From assembly GCF_023914155.1 (NCBI RefSeq), contig NZ_JAMWYS010000003.1, forward strand, positions 173,377 through 237,376: a stretch of DNA of 64,000 bases, given 5' to 3'. Of the stretch, positions 1-8,197 are shown piece by piece. This DNA comes from Solitalea agri (GTDB lineage Bacteria > Bacteroidota > Bacteroidia > Sphingobacteriales > Sphingobacteriaceae). The number at the start of each line of letters is the position of its first letter. The stretch's first letter is position 1. Made by a program: the position numbers and the translations under genes. The notes beneath the pieces were generated by a model, which was not told the origin of the DNA, searched no databases, and saw only the letters and a program-made list of their open reading frames with translations.

Positions 1-1572
1 AACGTTTTCAACCGCGTCTCAGACGATATTCAACAGTCACGGAATAGCATTCAAAAACTGCAGCATCTCTTGGATTTTTTACACATAAACACCAAATCGA
101 ACGTTATCAGGGAAGGATTGTTTTTCAGCGAAAAGAAAGATACGGTGAGTTCATATCTGATGGCCTATAATGCTTATTACCTTCGCCATTTACCCTTTCT
201 CCAAACAGCAGAAATCTATATTCAACCACTTGCAGATACGAAAGATTCGGTGGATGTAATGATCATTACACAAGATGCTTTTGAATTCGGAGTAAGCATT
301 GCTCATTCTAACCTGAGACTATATAATGTAAATTTACTGGGCGGAGGCCAGCGAATTGACGTGGCAGTGAGTCTCGACAAAAATCGCACACCAAAAGTAG
401 GAACAGCCGTCTCTTATGTAAAATACAATGTTTGGGGGAGTTTTGTTGATGCATCCATTGGCTACACAACAATAAACAATGCTATACCGATAGATACTGG
501 CGTTTATGAAACCTCTTTCTTTGTACACCTGGATAGGCAGCTGTATAAGCCGACAGTACGCCTGGGAGGAGGTCTAACTATATCGTACAACTATTCAATG
601 GATGTTTATTCCCGTTCATCAAGTTATTATCGCAACTATGCTTACAGATATTTTGATGTTTGGGGAGCATGGGCATTTAACGTGAAGAAACTACTTAAAA
701 AAGGTTTTGAAAATAGTACTCGTAAAGCAATATCATTAAGGTATAGTCTGATTGATTTTACTCGACAACCGCAACAGGACATTTACCGGCTAGATCCAAA
801 TTATAATAACCGGCAGTATATAATTGGCGAGTACAACTTTTTCCAGCAAAGATATTTCAAAACCCGTTATGTATTTGAATTTGGCCGTATTGAGGATATT
901 CCAAGTGGATATAACCTGGCTCTTACGGTAGGAGTGGAAAAATGGATCAATAGAAAACGGATTTATACCGGAGCACAATTCGAACGCTCTAAGATCTATA
1001 CCCAAGGCAATTTTATGGTCACAGGCATAGGACTCGGCGGTTTTTTTAAGAATGGAATTGAAGATATTGTATTTGGCGTTAATAATGATTATTACAGCAA
1101 GCTTTATACGCTTAACACTTGGAAACTTCGTTACCAAATCAATCTGAATTATCTAATTGGCATTAACCCTCATTTTAATAAAGCGATCAACTTAAACGCT
1201 GAAAGAGGCATCATTGGTTATAATTCAGCGTTATTACAAGGTTATCAGCGTCTTAACCTTGGTGGTGAAGCCGACTTCTATGCTCCTTTTCGGTTTTTAG
1301 GGTTTAAGTTTAATTTTTTCACTGTTGCCCAGATAGCACAACTTGGGGACAAAGGTGAGCTCTTGTTTGGCAACCGACTGTACACTGTACTAGGAACAGG
1401 TATACGTATCAAAAACGAAAGTCTTGTATTCCGGACTTTAGAAATAGGAGCTTATCTTTATCCTGGAGCTCCTTCAGATATGAAAAAAGTTGGGCTCACG
1501 TTGAGAAGCATACCCAATATACGGTTCAGAACTACTCCTATCCAGCGTCCAGAATTCATCCGTTTTGAATAA
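1..1572 (+). CDS. BamA/TamA-like outer-membrane protein, 5'-truncated by the window edge
   Basis: The frame is open from base 1 and ends at TAA 1570-1572, leaving 523 residues of a longer protein. The TTG at 70 is an internal Leu codon, not a start. The first roughly 85 residues read as the end of a POTRA domain: a stretch on the pattern of 'xxIRExLFF...LxxTxxxLRxLxFLxxAxIxI' and then a strand ending in VDVMIITQD. The rest alternates polar and aromatic residues as in a 16-strand Omp85-type barrel, with Gly/Tyr-rich strands and no cytoplasmic domain. Such proteins insert outer-membrane proteins or act as surface antigens. The signal peptide and first POTRA are outside the window, so membership of BamA, TamA or another Omp85 branch cannot be settled. 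The 143 bp to the next gene (convergent) show no clear terminator. Confidence 0.7.
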   Translation, partial: NVFNRVSDDIQQSRNSIQKLQHLLDFLHINTKSNVIREGLFFSEKKDTVSSYLMAYNAYYLRHLPFLQTAEIYIQPLADTKDSVDVMIITQDAFEFGVSIAHSNLRLYNVNLLGGGQRIDVAVSLDKNRTPKVGTAVSYVKYNVWGSFVDASIGYTTINNAIPIDTGVYETSFFVHLDRQLYKPTVRLGGGLTISYNYSMDVYSRSSSYYRNYAYRYFDVWGAWAFNVKKLLKKGFENSTRKAISLRYSLIDFTRQPQQDIYRLDPNYNNRQYIIGEYNFFQQRYFKTRYVFEFGRIEDIPSGYNLALTVGVEKWINRKRIYTGAQFERSKIYTQGNFMVTGIGLGGFFKNGIEDIVFGVNNDYYSKLYTLNTWKLRYQINLNYLIGINPHFNKAINLNAERGIIGYNSALLQGYQRLNLGGEADFYAPFRFLGFKFNFFTVAQIAQLGDKGELLFGNRLYTVLGTGIRIKNESLVFRTLEIGAYLYPGAPSDMKKVGLTLRSIPNIRFRTTPIQRPEFIRFE

Positions 1573-1715
1573 AATCCTAAGATCCTATGGCGTATCGTAG
1601 CTATAGTATACCATCTATGAAAGAAATGCTATTAGGGCCTTAAACAACATATTTTTCAGAAATCACCCTTTCAAATAGCTCTTGCTTTAACAAACTTTTT
1701 TATAAAATGGAAATA

Positions 1716-2282
1716 TTAAAAACGGTAACCTACGCCTAATGAAAACACTGTGTTTTTAACAGCTAAGCCAACAAAATTTTTAGCAATATTAGCCAAACCC
1801 AATGTGTAGCGAGCATTAAATAGCAACCCCGTTGGCAAAGCATATTCTGCCCCTACGTTAGCACCGAAATCAAAGGTGTTGTAACTTTCCTTATCGTCAA
1901 ATGACACGCTGTCCACTTTAGTTTTAGCACTCAATAATAGTCCTATTTGAGGACCAGCTTCAAAACTCAACCCGGCTACTGCATTATATTTAAACATTAC
2001 GGGAACATTTAAATACAAGGTATTATCACTAGCCCCTTCAAACTTGGCTCCTTGTCCTGAGATCAACAACTCAGGCTGAAGTGCCATTTTTTTTGCTAAA
2101 CCTAAGGTTATAAAACCTCCCGCGTGAAAGCTTGTAACAGAAGAAACTGAAATATCCAAACCATTTCCCGAATATATATTATTAGCGAAGTTAGCACCTG
2201 CTTTAAAACCAAATTTTGTACTCTGGGCCATTGCTGCTCCTGAAAACAACATAGTTGCCAATAAAAAGTAAATTTTTTTCAT
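1716..2282 (-). CDS. PorT-family small outer-membrane beta-barrel protein
   Basis: 188 residues. A classical signal peptide (MKKIYFLLATMLFSGAAMAQ) is followed by about eight amphipathic strands (for example FGFKAGANFANN, LSFEAGPQIGLLL, NTVFSLGVGYRF). The chain ends in YRF, the terminal aromatic typical of barrels handled by the BAM machinery. This matches the 'outer membrane beta-barrel / PorT family' domain common in Bacteroidota. Members sit in the outer membrane and mostly have no assigned substrate. It is convergent with the preceding barrel gene and stands alone. The ATG at 2282 gives a complete signal peptide, so the start is secure. Function beyond 'small barrel' cannot be read. Confidence 0.75.
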   Translation of the reverse strand: MKKIYFLLATMLFSGAAMAQSTKFGFKAGANFANNIYSGNGLDISVSSVTSFHAGGFITLGLAKKMALQPELLISGQGAKFEGASDNTLYLNVPVMFKYNAVAGLSFEAGPQIGLLLSAKTKVDSVSFDDKESYNTFDFGANVGAEYALPTGLLFNARYTLGLANIAKNFVGLAVKNTVFSLGVGYRF

Positions 2283-2532
2283 GTATTAGGTTTTTAATTA
2301 TTTCGGCAATATTTTCTGGCTTTTTGCCATAAAGCCGATGTTTTAGCACTGCCAGGAAACATACCACATAAAATAAACTTTTTCCTTTCGCATTATTTTT
2401 AACATAATGATAGCTAACACGAACACCAATAAGATAAAGTATAGAATGAGAAGTATGTAAACGTTATATAAAAGATATTTTTAATTCTTACTATAAATAC
2501 ACCAAAGGTATATAAAACAAATACGGAAGTAA

Positions 2533-2580
2533 ATATTACAAGAAAGGCGGATTGTTCTCAATCCGCCTTTCTTGTAATAT
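2533..2580 (-). terminator. 21-bp inverted repeat after the cysteine desulfurase gene
   Basis: Perfect 21-bp arms at 2533-2553 and 2560-2580 with a 6-nt loop; the core is AAAGGCGGATT pairing with AATCCGCCTTT. It begins 11 bp past the cysteine desulfurase stop on the minus strand, so it probably terminates that transcript. The rest of the 309-bp gap (2283-2532) is AT-rich upstream DNA of the barrel gene in which I see nothing else definite. Confidence 0.8.
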
Positions 2581-2591
2581 GATTAAACTGT

Positions 2592-3728
2592 TTATACCGC
2601 TACCGGAACAATCTGTTTTAGTTTCTCAACTGTATAGTCAATCTCTTCTTTAGTTGTCATTTTACTGAACGAGAAGCGAACTGAAGGTCTGTTTGGACAG
2701 GCACCAATACCGGTTAACACGTGTGAACCAATATTTGAACCTGAAGAACAGGCACTTCCTCCCGAAGCTGAGATACCGTTAATATCCAAATTAAACAGCA
2801 TCATATCGCCCATATCTGACTCAGGGAAAGATACATTCAATACTGTATATAAGCTCTTCTCAGGATCTGTTTCTCCATTAAATTGGATATCAGCAAAATT
2901 CTGCAGCAACTGCTCTTTCATATAGGTTTTTAATTCCTGAACATGATTAGCATGCTGTTCCATTTCATGATAAGCAATTTCCAATGCTTTTGCCAAACCT
3001 GCAATACCATACACATTTTCAGTACCACCACGCATATTGCGTTCCTGAGCTCCACCATAAATCAATGGTTTGATTTTCACATTGTGGTTAACATACAAAA
3101 ATCCAACACCTTTTGGGCCATGTAATTTATGTGCCGCACAAGCTACAAAGTGTACTTTCAAATGACTAAGGTCATGAACGTAATGTCCCATGGTTTGAAC
3201 CGTATCACAATGGAATAATGCATTATACTTTTCGCAAAGGTCGCCTACACGTGCAATATCAAGCAATGTCCCAATTTCATTATTGGCATGCATTAATGAC
3301 ACAAAACTACGCTCATTAGTTTGAAGTAATTCTTCCAAATGGTTATAATCTACATTCCCCTTTTCGTCAATGTTCACGTAGCTTAATTTAATTAAACCAT
3401 TTTTCTCCAATGTTTCAAGCGTATGTCCTACTGCATGATGCTCGATTTTGGAAGTAATTGCATGAGTAATACCATTATCGTTGATACCACAACGAATAGC
3501 TGTGTTATCAGCCTCGGTTCCTCCTGAAGTAAAGAAAATTTCTGAAGGTGAAACATTTAGCAATTTTGCAACGGTCTTACGAGCTTGCTCAACTACTGAG
3601 CGAACTTCGCGACCGTGTGCATGGATGGAAGAAGGATTCCCAAATTGATTCTCCATCATGCTAAACATCACCGCTAACACTTCCTTGTCTATAGGTGTGG
3701 TCGCAGCATTGTCTAAATAAACTCTCAT
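2592..3728 (-). CDS. Cysteine desulfurase (NifS/IscS family)
   Basis: 378 residues, a PLP-dependent enzyme that removes sulfur from cysteine, giving alanine and a protein persulfide for Fe-S clusters or thiolated tRNA. The features are in order: N-terminal YLDNAATTP, the EHHA histidine that stacks on PLP (about residue 97), the PLP lysine K201 in AAHKLHGPKG, RGGTENV near 236, and the persulfide cysteine C327 in GSACSSGS. The mobile loop around C327 is of the NifS/IscS type rather than SufS. No iscU, suf or mnmA-like partner is adjacent, so the sulfur acceptor is unknown. ATG start at 3728; a strong hairpin follows the stop. Confidence 0.92.
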   Translation of the reverse strand: MRVYLDNAATTPIDKEVLAVMFSMMENQFGNPSSIHAHGREVRSVVEQARKTVAKLLNVSPSEIFFTSGGTEADNTAIRCGINDNGITHAITSKIEHHAVGHTLETLEKNGLIKLSYVNIDEKGNVDYNHLEELLQTNERSFVSLMHANNEIGTLLDIARVGDLCEKYNALFHCDTVQTMGHYVHDLSHLKVHFVACAAHKLHGPKGVGFLYVNHNVKIKPLIYGGAQERNMRGGTENVYGIAGLAKALEIAYHEMEQHANHVQELKTYMKEQLLQNFADIQFNGETDPEKSLYTVLNVSFPESDMGDMMLFNLDINGISASGGSACSSGSNIGSHVLTGIGACPNRPSVRFSFSKMTTKEEIDYTVEKLKQIVPVAV

Positions 3729-3843
3729 TTTTAGGTTATTATTTTGGTATTTAGGTTAAAATCAAATTAGAAGTTAGTTGAACAAAATACAAAGTACCTC
3801 CCAGATAACTTTTGTACTCCTAACTTTCTAAATCTTACTTCAA

Positions 3844-5223
3844 TTATATCATTTCCTTGAAATCAGAAATTATTTTGTTTGCCAAGGCATCCGCAACCGT
3901 TTCTGAACTTCCCTCTGAATAAATACGAATGATTGGTTCTGTATTTGATCGACGCAAATGTACCCATTGTTTATCAAATTCTATACGAACTCCGTCAATC
4001 GTATTGATTGGTTGTTTTTGGTATTTTTCCTGAATTTTCTGCATCAATGAATCAATATCCATTTCTGCAGTCAGGGTAATCTTATTCTTTGATATATGAT
4101 ATTCAGGATAAGTGCTTCTTAATACTGAAATACTTTTACCGAATTTGGCCAAATGTGTTAAAAATAATGCAATTCCAACAAGAGCATCACGGCCATAATG
4201 TGATTCAGGATAAATCACCCCTCCATTACCTTCACCACCGATAACTGCATTAGTAGCTTTCATCTTTTCAACAACATTCACCTCTCCTACAGCAGCAGCG
4301 TTGTATTCTCCACCGTGACTTTCAGTTACATCTTGTAAAGCACGGGTTGAAGACAAGTTTGATACAGTATTACCTTTTTGATGTTTCAGAACATAATCGG
4401 CAACAGCCACCAGCGTATATTCCTCTCCAAATAAGTTACCATCCTCGCTCATAAACACAAGTCGGTCAACATCTGGATCAACGGAAATACCCAGATCAGC
4501 TTTTTTCCCAACAACTGTTTTTGACAATTCAGTTAAATGCTCAGCTAGTGGTTCAGGATTATGAGGAAACTTCCCATCTGGAGTACAATATAATTCATGA
4601 ATTGTTTCAACACCCAGGGCTTTAAGCAGTTTAGGTACAAAAATACCGCCTGTAGAATTAACAGCATCTACAACAACTTTGAAATTAGCATTTTTAATAG
4701 CTTCAACATCCACCAACGGTAAAGCCAAAATCAGTTCAATATGTTTATCAACATATGTATGATCAAGTTTATAAGACCCTAAAGAATCAACATCGGCATA
4801 TTCAACGGCAGACTTTTCAGCAATATCCAAAACTTCCTGTCCATCGGCAGAAGAAATGAATTCACCTTTGTTGTTTAACAACTTTAAAGCGTTCCACTGT
4901 TTCGGATTGTGGCTTGCTGTAAGAATAATTCCACCTCCTGCGTTTTCCAAAGGAACAGCTACTTCAACGGTTGGGGTAGTTGATAGATCGAGGTCAATAA
5001 CATCAATACCTAATCCTTGTAATGTACCTACCACAAGATTTCTAACCATTTCACCCGAAATGCGCGCATCCCGGCCAATAACAATTTTCTTATTACCGGT
5101 TTTGTTAATTACCCATTGGCCAAAAGCCGAAGTAAATTTTACTACATCTAAAGGAGTAAGAGCGTTGCCCGGAGCACCACCAATAGTACCCCTAATGCCT
5201 GAAATAGATTTTATAAGTGTCAA
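3844..5223 (-). CDS. glmM: Phosphoglucosamine mutase (alpha-D-phosphohexomutase family)
   Basis: 459 residues. It converts glucosamine-6-phosphate to glucosamine-1-phosphate on the way to UDP-GlcNAc for peptidoglycan and LPS. The four family signatures are present: phosphoserine loop TASHNP with S104, metal loop DPDVDR (249-254), sugar loop GEGNGG, and phosphate loop RRSNTEP near the C-terminus. The N-terminus SISGIRGT is typical. The start is TTG at 5223: an in-frame stop (TAA) lies four codons upstream, no ATG precedes the conserved N-terminus, and a good promoter lies 27 nt upstream. A phosphomannomutase or phosphoglucomutase role is the alternative, since the family is hard to split by motif alone. 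Confidence 0.85.
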   Translation of the reverse strand: MTLIKSISGIRGTIGGAPGNALTPLDVVKFTSAFGQWVINKTGNKKIVIGRDARISGEMVRNLVVGTLQGLGIDVIDLDLSTTPTVEVAVPLENAGGGIILTASHNPKQWNALKLLNNKGEFISSADGQEVLDIAEKSAVEYADVDSLGSYKLDHTYVDKHIELILALPLVDVEAIKNANFKVVVDAVNSTGGIFVPKLLKALGVETIHELYCTPDGKFPHNPEPLAEHLTELSKTVVGKKADLGISVDPDVDRLVFMSEDGNLFGEEYTLVAVADYVLKHQKGNTVSNLSSTRALQDVTESHGGEYNAAAVGEVNVVEKMKATNAVIGGEGNGGVIYPESHYGRDALVGIALFLTHLAKFGKSISVLRSTYPEYHISKNKITLTAEMDIDSLMQKIQEKYQKQPINTIDGVRIEFDKQWVHLRRSNTEPIIRIYSEGSSETVADALANKIISDFKEMI

Positions 5224-5250
5224 AGTTGATTTTTATTGATTTATTGCGAA

Positions 5251-5281
5251 CAAAATTAGAATATTAAATTAGAATAGGCAA
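5251..5281 (-). promoter_or_regulatory. Promoter of glmM (Bacteroidota -33/-7 type)
   Basis: On the minus strand TTG (5281-5279), a 20-nt spacer, then TAATTTTG (5258-5251) fits the Bacteroidota consensus TTG-N19-21-TAnnTTTG. The leader to the TTG start codon would be about 20 nt. Confidence 0.6.
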
Positions 5282-5407
5282 TTACCTGTTTGTAAAGTTT
5301 TGGCGCAAGTTAAATTACTAAGAAGTTCTATGTTCAATAGAATCACCTTAATTTTTAGCAACCCCGAATAAATCATTTTTGGCTTAAAATTGCTCGTATT
5401 GGTTTTA

Positions 5408-5415
5408 TATATTTG
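5408..5415 (+). promoter_or_regulatory. -7 box TATATTTG before the methyltransferase
   Basis: Exact TAnnTTTG match ending 5 nt before the ATG at 5421, so transcription would start at or next to the start codon. No TTG lies at the usual spacing. Confidence 0.45.
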
Positions 5416-5420
5416 CTGCT

Positions 5421-6161
5421 ATGCCTGATAAACAACAGAAGTGGTACCAAAATTGGTTCAATTCGCCTTATTATCATATACTTTACAACAAACGCGATGA
5501 ACGCGAAGCAGAGCATTTAATGGATAATCTCTGCGAATATCTGACGCCATCAGCTACGGAGCGAATGCTGGATGTGGGTTGCGGAAAAGGCCGTCATGCC
5601 ATTTACCTGAATAAAAAAGGGTATGATGTTACCGGTATCGACTTATCTGAAGAAAACATAAAACTTGCTAATATTCACGAAAATGGGAAACTGCATTTTT
5701 ATGTTCATGATATGCGCAATTTGTTCTTCATTAATTATTTCGATATCGTGTTTAATCTATTTACCAGTTTCGGTTTTTTCGAAAAAGACAGAGATCACCA
5801 GCATGCAGTAAATATGTTTTCCCGGTCATTGAAAAAAGGTGGTGTTTTAGTACTTGATTTCATGAATGCTGAAAAACTTAAAAACAATTTGGTGCTACGC
5901 GAGGTTCAACATATCGAAAACATCGAATTCCATATTCAACGTAAAATTGAAAACGGGGCGATCATAAAAAAAATTGACTTTGAAGATAAAGGACGCCATT
6001 TTGCTTTTAAGGAAGAGGTAAGAGCCTTAAGGGTGGATGATTTTAAACGATATTTTGAAAAAGCCGGTTTTGAAATCGAAGCTACTTTTGGAGACTATGA
6101 CCTTGGACCGTTTAAACCCGAAGTTTCAGACCGTTTACTATTTGTGTGCCGAAAAAAATAA
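5421..6161 (+). CDS. Class I SAM-dependent methyltransferase
   Basis: 246 residues. SAM-binding motif I is MLDVGCGKGRHA (about 49-60); motif II is GIDLSEENI, with the acidic residue that binds the ribose (about 72-80). The later HDMRN and FNLFTSFGFF segments fit motifs III-IV of the Methyltransf_11/25 fold. No substrate-specific domain is evident, so the target is unknown. It is the first gene of a tight run: the PAP2 gene starts 3 nt after its stop. Because PAP2 phosphatase and ZIP transporter genes follow, a membrane-associated task is possible, but that is guilt by association only. Confidence 0.82.
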   Translation: MPDKQQKWYQNWFNSPYYHILYNKRDEREAEHLMDNLCEYLTPSATERMLDVGCGKGRHAIYLNKKGYDVTGIDLSEENIKLANIHENGKLHFYVHDMRNLFFINYFDIVFNLFTSFGFFEKDRDHQHAVNMFSRSLKKGGVLVLDFMNAEKLKNNLVLREVQHIENIEFHIQRKIENGAIIKKIDFEDKGRHFAFKEEVRALRVDDFKRYFEKAGFEIEATFGDYDLGPFKPEVSDRLLFVCRKK

Positions 6162-6164
6162 CAA

Positions 6165-6740
6165 ATGCTCGAACAATTAAATTCCATTGACCAAAAAGCA
6201 TTCTTTTTTGTTAACAGCGATTTATCAAACTCATTTTTTGACTGGCTAATGCCGTTAATGCGTTATCCTGCGTTTTGGGCTCCGCTCTATTTGTTTTTGA
6301 TCATCTTTTTTATCAAAGAATACAAAATAAAAGGTTTATACCTGATTGCATTCTTATTAATCACCTTTGCCATAGCTGATTTTGTTAGTGCAAGTATTAT
6401 TAAAGAATATTTTCGACGTTTACGTCCATGCAATGATCCGGCATTAATGGGCTTGGTTAAAGTAAGGCTTTCGCGTTGTTCAGGTGGGTTTAGTTTTATT
6501 TCTTCACATGCTTCGAATCATTTTGCCATAGCTACATTTTTAATTAGTACGTTTTACCAGCGTTGGAAATGGGTTTTACCTGTGGCTTTCTTTTGGGCAG
6601 CAATTATTTGTTTCGCGCAAGTTTATGTGGGTGTTCATTATCCATTCGATGTATTCTGCGGAGGAATCTTTGGCATAGTAGTCGGATATTCTGTATCTAA
6701 ACTTCGAAAATCTTTAGTACCTATTGATGGAATTAATTAA
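6165..6740 (+). CDS. PAP2-family membrane phosphatase
   Basis: 191 residues, about five or six transmembrane helices. The PAP2 catalytic motifs are K80-x6-RP (KEYFRRLRP), SSH around H115, and YVGVHYPFD with H158 and D162. Family members dephosphorylate lipid phosphates such as undecaprenyl pyrophosphate, phosphatidic acid or PGP on the periplasmic face. In motif 3 (usually SRxxxxxHxxxD) the Arg is replaced by Gln152 (AQVYVGVH), a change in a phosphate-binding position. It follows the methyltransferase by 3 nt and its end overlaps the next start by 14 nt, so the three genes are very likely co-transcribed. Confidence 0.85.
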   Translation: MLEQLNSIDQKAFFFVNSDLSNSFFDWLMPLMRYPAFWAPLYLFLIIFFIKEYKIKGLYLIAFLLITFAIADFVSASIIKEYFRRLRPCNDPALMGLVKVRLSRCSGGFSFISSHASNHFAIATFLISTFYQRWKWVLPVAFFWAAIICFAQVYVGVHYPFDVFCGGIFGIVVGYSVSKLRKSLVPIDGIN

Positions 6741-7467
6741 AAGCTTAATATTATTTTCAAGCGCCTTTTTAGGCGGATTAGCTGTTTTTTTTGTTCAAAA
6801 AGGCAGCAACAGAAAGCTTAAACTTATACTATCGTTCAGTGGCGCATATTTGTTCGCTATCTGTGCTCTGCATCTTATGCCCGAAGTTTATTCGTCGCAC
6901 AACCCAATGGTAGGAGTGTTCGTATTGCTTGGGTTTGCGTTTCAAATTATTTTGGAGCAATTTTCTGAAGGCGTTGAACACGGGCACATTCATGTTCACC
7001 AACATCATCATGGCCCGGCTTTCCCCTATGGATTGATGATCAGCTTATGCCTGCATGCCTTTTTAGAAGCATTACCACTAGCAAGTTCAGCCGCGCAGAA
7101 TGAATTATTGTTTGGTATTGCAATTCATCATATACCGGCCGCCTTTGCTTTAGGCAGCATTTTACTTCAAAGTCATATAAGCAAGCGAACTACTGTTATT
7201 ATGTTGGTGTTGTTTGCCATTATGTCTCCGGTAGGCTTTATTTTAAGTCAAAACTTAGGCCCGGCTACATCAGGAGTTCTGTCACAGTATTTCGACTATA
7301 TCATGGCTGTTGTGATCGGAATCTTCCTGCATATTTCAACCACCATTTTGTTTGAAGCAAGCGAGGACCATAAATTCAATTTCTATAAAACAATTGCTAT
7401 ATTTTTAGGGGCAGGAATTGCAATCGCTTTGTTTTTCAGTCAGCAGTCGTATACACATACGCATTAA
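6727..7467 (+). CDS. ZIP-family divalent metal transporter
   Basis: 246 residues from ATG 6727, which overlaps the PAP2 stop by 14 nt; a TTG at 6724 is the only alternative. Eight hydrophobic segments are interrupted by a His-rich cytoplasmic loop (HGHIHVHQHHHG, about 80-92). The metal-site helices read LCLHAFLEALPL and HHIPAAFALGS, corresponding to the HxxxE and HNxPEG motifs of ZIP proteins such as ZupT, although the second lacks the usual PEG. It is expected to import Zn or a related metal across the inner membrane. The opposite-strand marR-type gene ends 25 nt downstream. Confidence 0.8.
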   Translation: MELIKSLILFSSAFLGGLAVFFVQKGSNRKLKLILSFSGAYLFAICALHLMPEVYSSHNPMVGVFVLLGFAFQIILEQFSEGVEHGHIHVHQHHHGPAFPYGLMISLCLHAFLEALPLASSAAQNELLFGIAIHHIPAAFALGSILLQSHISKRTTVIMLVLFAIMSPVGFILSQNLGPATSGVLSQYFDYIMAVVIGIFLHISTTILFEASEDHKFNFYKTIAIFLGAGIAIALFFSQQSYTHTH

Positions 7468-7480
7468 AAGTAATGGAGTC

Positions 7481-7500
7481 AGAGGCTGGTGCTAGCCTCT
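7481..7500. terminator. Possible bidirectional terminator between ZIP and marR-type genes
   Basis: A 7-bp perfect stem (7481-7487 with 7494-7500) and a 6-nt loop lie between two convergent genes, overlapping the last codons of the regulator. There is no U-run, so support is modest. Confidence 0.35.
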
Positions 7501-7938
7501 TAACTTATCGAGAAGATTATTCAATGTTTCAAGTTCATCTTGTGTAAGATTCTCATGAATAAAATCCTGAATTTTTTCTGTACTAACAACACTAAGCAGC
7601 TCCAATCCTTTATCAGTAATTAACAAGTCAACAGCTCGACGGTCGCTTTTACAGGTTTTTCGCTCAATAAGTTCTTTTTTTACCAAACGATCAACAATTC
7701 GTGATACGTCAGACATTTTATCAATGATACGGTCTTTAACCAAATTAAGCGTTGCCGGTTTGGGAAACTGACCGCGTAAAATACGTAAGACGTTGTATTG
7801 TTGAGGAGTAATATCATAGGGTTCGAGGACTTGGCGCATGTTTGACATCAACCAACTTTGTGTAAAAACAATATTTATTATTGCTTTTTGATAATTGTTT
7901 TCAAACTTATCCTGAACTATTTCTTTTTCAATCTGCAT
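7492..7938 (-). CDS. MarR-family transcriptional regulator
   Basis: 148 residues with a MarR winged-helix layout: an N-terminal dimer helix, then LEPYDITPQQYNVLRILRG, a recognition helix area (LNLVKDRIIDKMSDVSRIVDRLVKKELIERK), the wing RKTCKSDRRAVDLLITDKG, and a C-terminal dimerisation helix. The DxRxxxLxLT wing signature is recognisable as DRRAVDLLIT. It probably represses its own gene: the promoter box upstream is embedded in a long palindrome. The ligand is unknown. It is convergent with the ZIP transporter and could sense a metal or a phenolic compound, but nothing in the sequence decides this. Confidence 0.88.
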   Translation of the reverse strand: MQIEKEIVQDKFENNYQKAIINIVFTQSWLMSNMRQVLEPYDITPQQYNVLRILRGQFPKPATLNLVKDRIIDKMSDVSRIVDRLVKKELIERKTCKSDRRAVDLLITDKGLELLSVVSTEKIQDFIHENLTQDELETLNNLLDKLRG

Positions 7939-7960
7939 AATCTTGTTAGATAGTTGTTCA

Positions 7961-8006
7961 CAAATATACAGAGCAATAACATTTAATGTTATTGCTCTGT
8001 ATATTT
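7961..8006 (-). promoter_or_regulatory. Promoter of the marR-type gene inside a 45-bp palindrome (probable operator)
   Basis: Positions 7962-8006 form a perfect palindrome around 7984 (22-bp arms, one central base). Its gene-proximal end overlaps an exact minus-strand -7 box TATATTTG (7968-7961), 22 nt before the ATG at 7938. A palindrome spanning about -7 to -50 is a typical operator position for an autoregulated MarR protein. It could also end transcripts arriving from the DUF5522 gene, which stops at 8021. Confidence 0.55.
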
Positions 8007-8020
8007 TTATTAAGAAATTG

Positions 8021-8197
8021 TTATTTATTTTTTTTTGGATTTGCCTGTGAACTAATCTCTTTCACTTTTTTCGCAAAATCCCAAGGACAATTTAAGCACG
8101 AATTCATACAGCAATATCCTCGTTTTAAATGATACTCACGAGTTAAAACCATTAATCCGTTTTCATTGATAATATAATCTTCGCCGACTTTTAGCAT
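8021..8197 (-). CDS. DUF5522-type small Cys-rich protein
   Basis: 58 residues. The ATG shares a base with the TAA of the upstream MBL gene (TAATG), so translation is probably coupled. The protein contains EYHLKRGYCCMNSCLNCPW, a CC-x3-C-x2-C cluster followed by Pro-Trp. This is the pattern of the short DUF5522 family found across Bacteroidota and some Proteobacteria. The four cysteines suggest a bound metal or cluster, but no function is known. The C-terminus is a Lys-rich tail. The stop is followed at once by the palindrome upstream of the marR-type gene. Confidence 0.8.
   Translation of the reverse strand: MLKVGEDYIINENGLMVLTREYHLKRGYCCMNSCLNCPWDFAKKVKEISSQANPKKNK

Noticed and set aside
70..1572. 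A complete gene starting with TTG at 70
   Set aside because: The frame is open to base 1 and the first residues are mid-POTRA, so the start is outside the window.
2283..2532. Riboswitch or small RNA upstream of the PorT-like gene
   Set aside because: Only a weak 6-bp hairpin (about 2318-2336) is visible and no known aptamer pattern is recognised.
7961..8006. The palindrome as a plain terminator only
   Set aside because: It could terminate the DUF5522 transcript, but its exact overlap with the marR-type promoter box makes an operator role at least as likely, so it was listed as regulatory.
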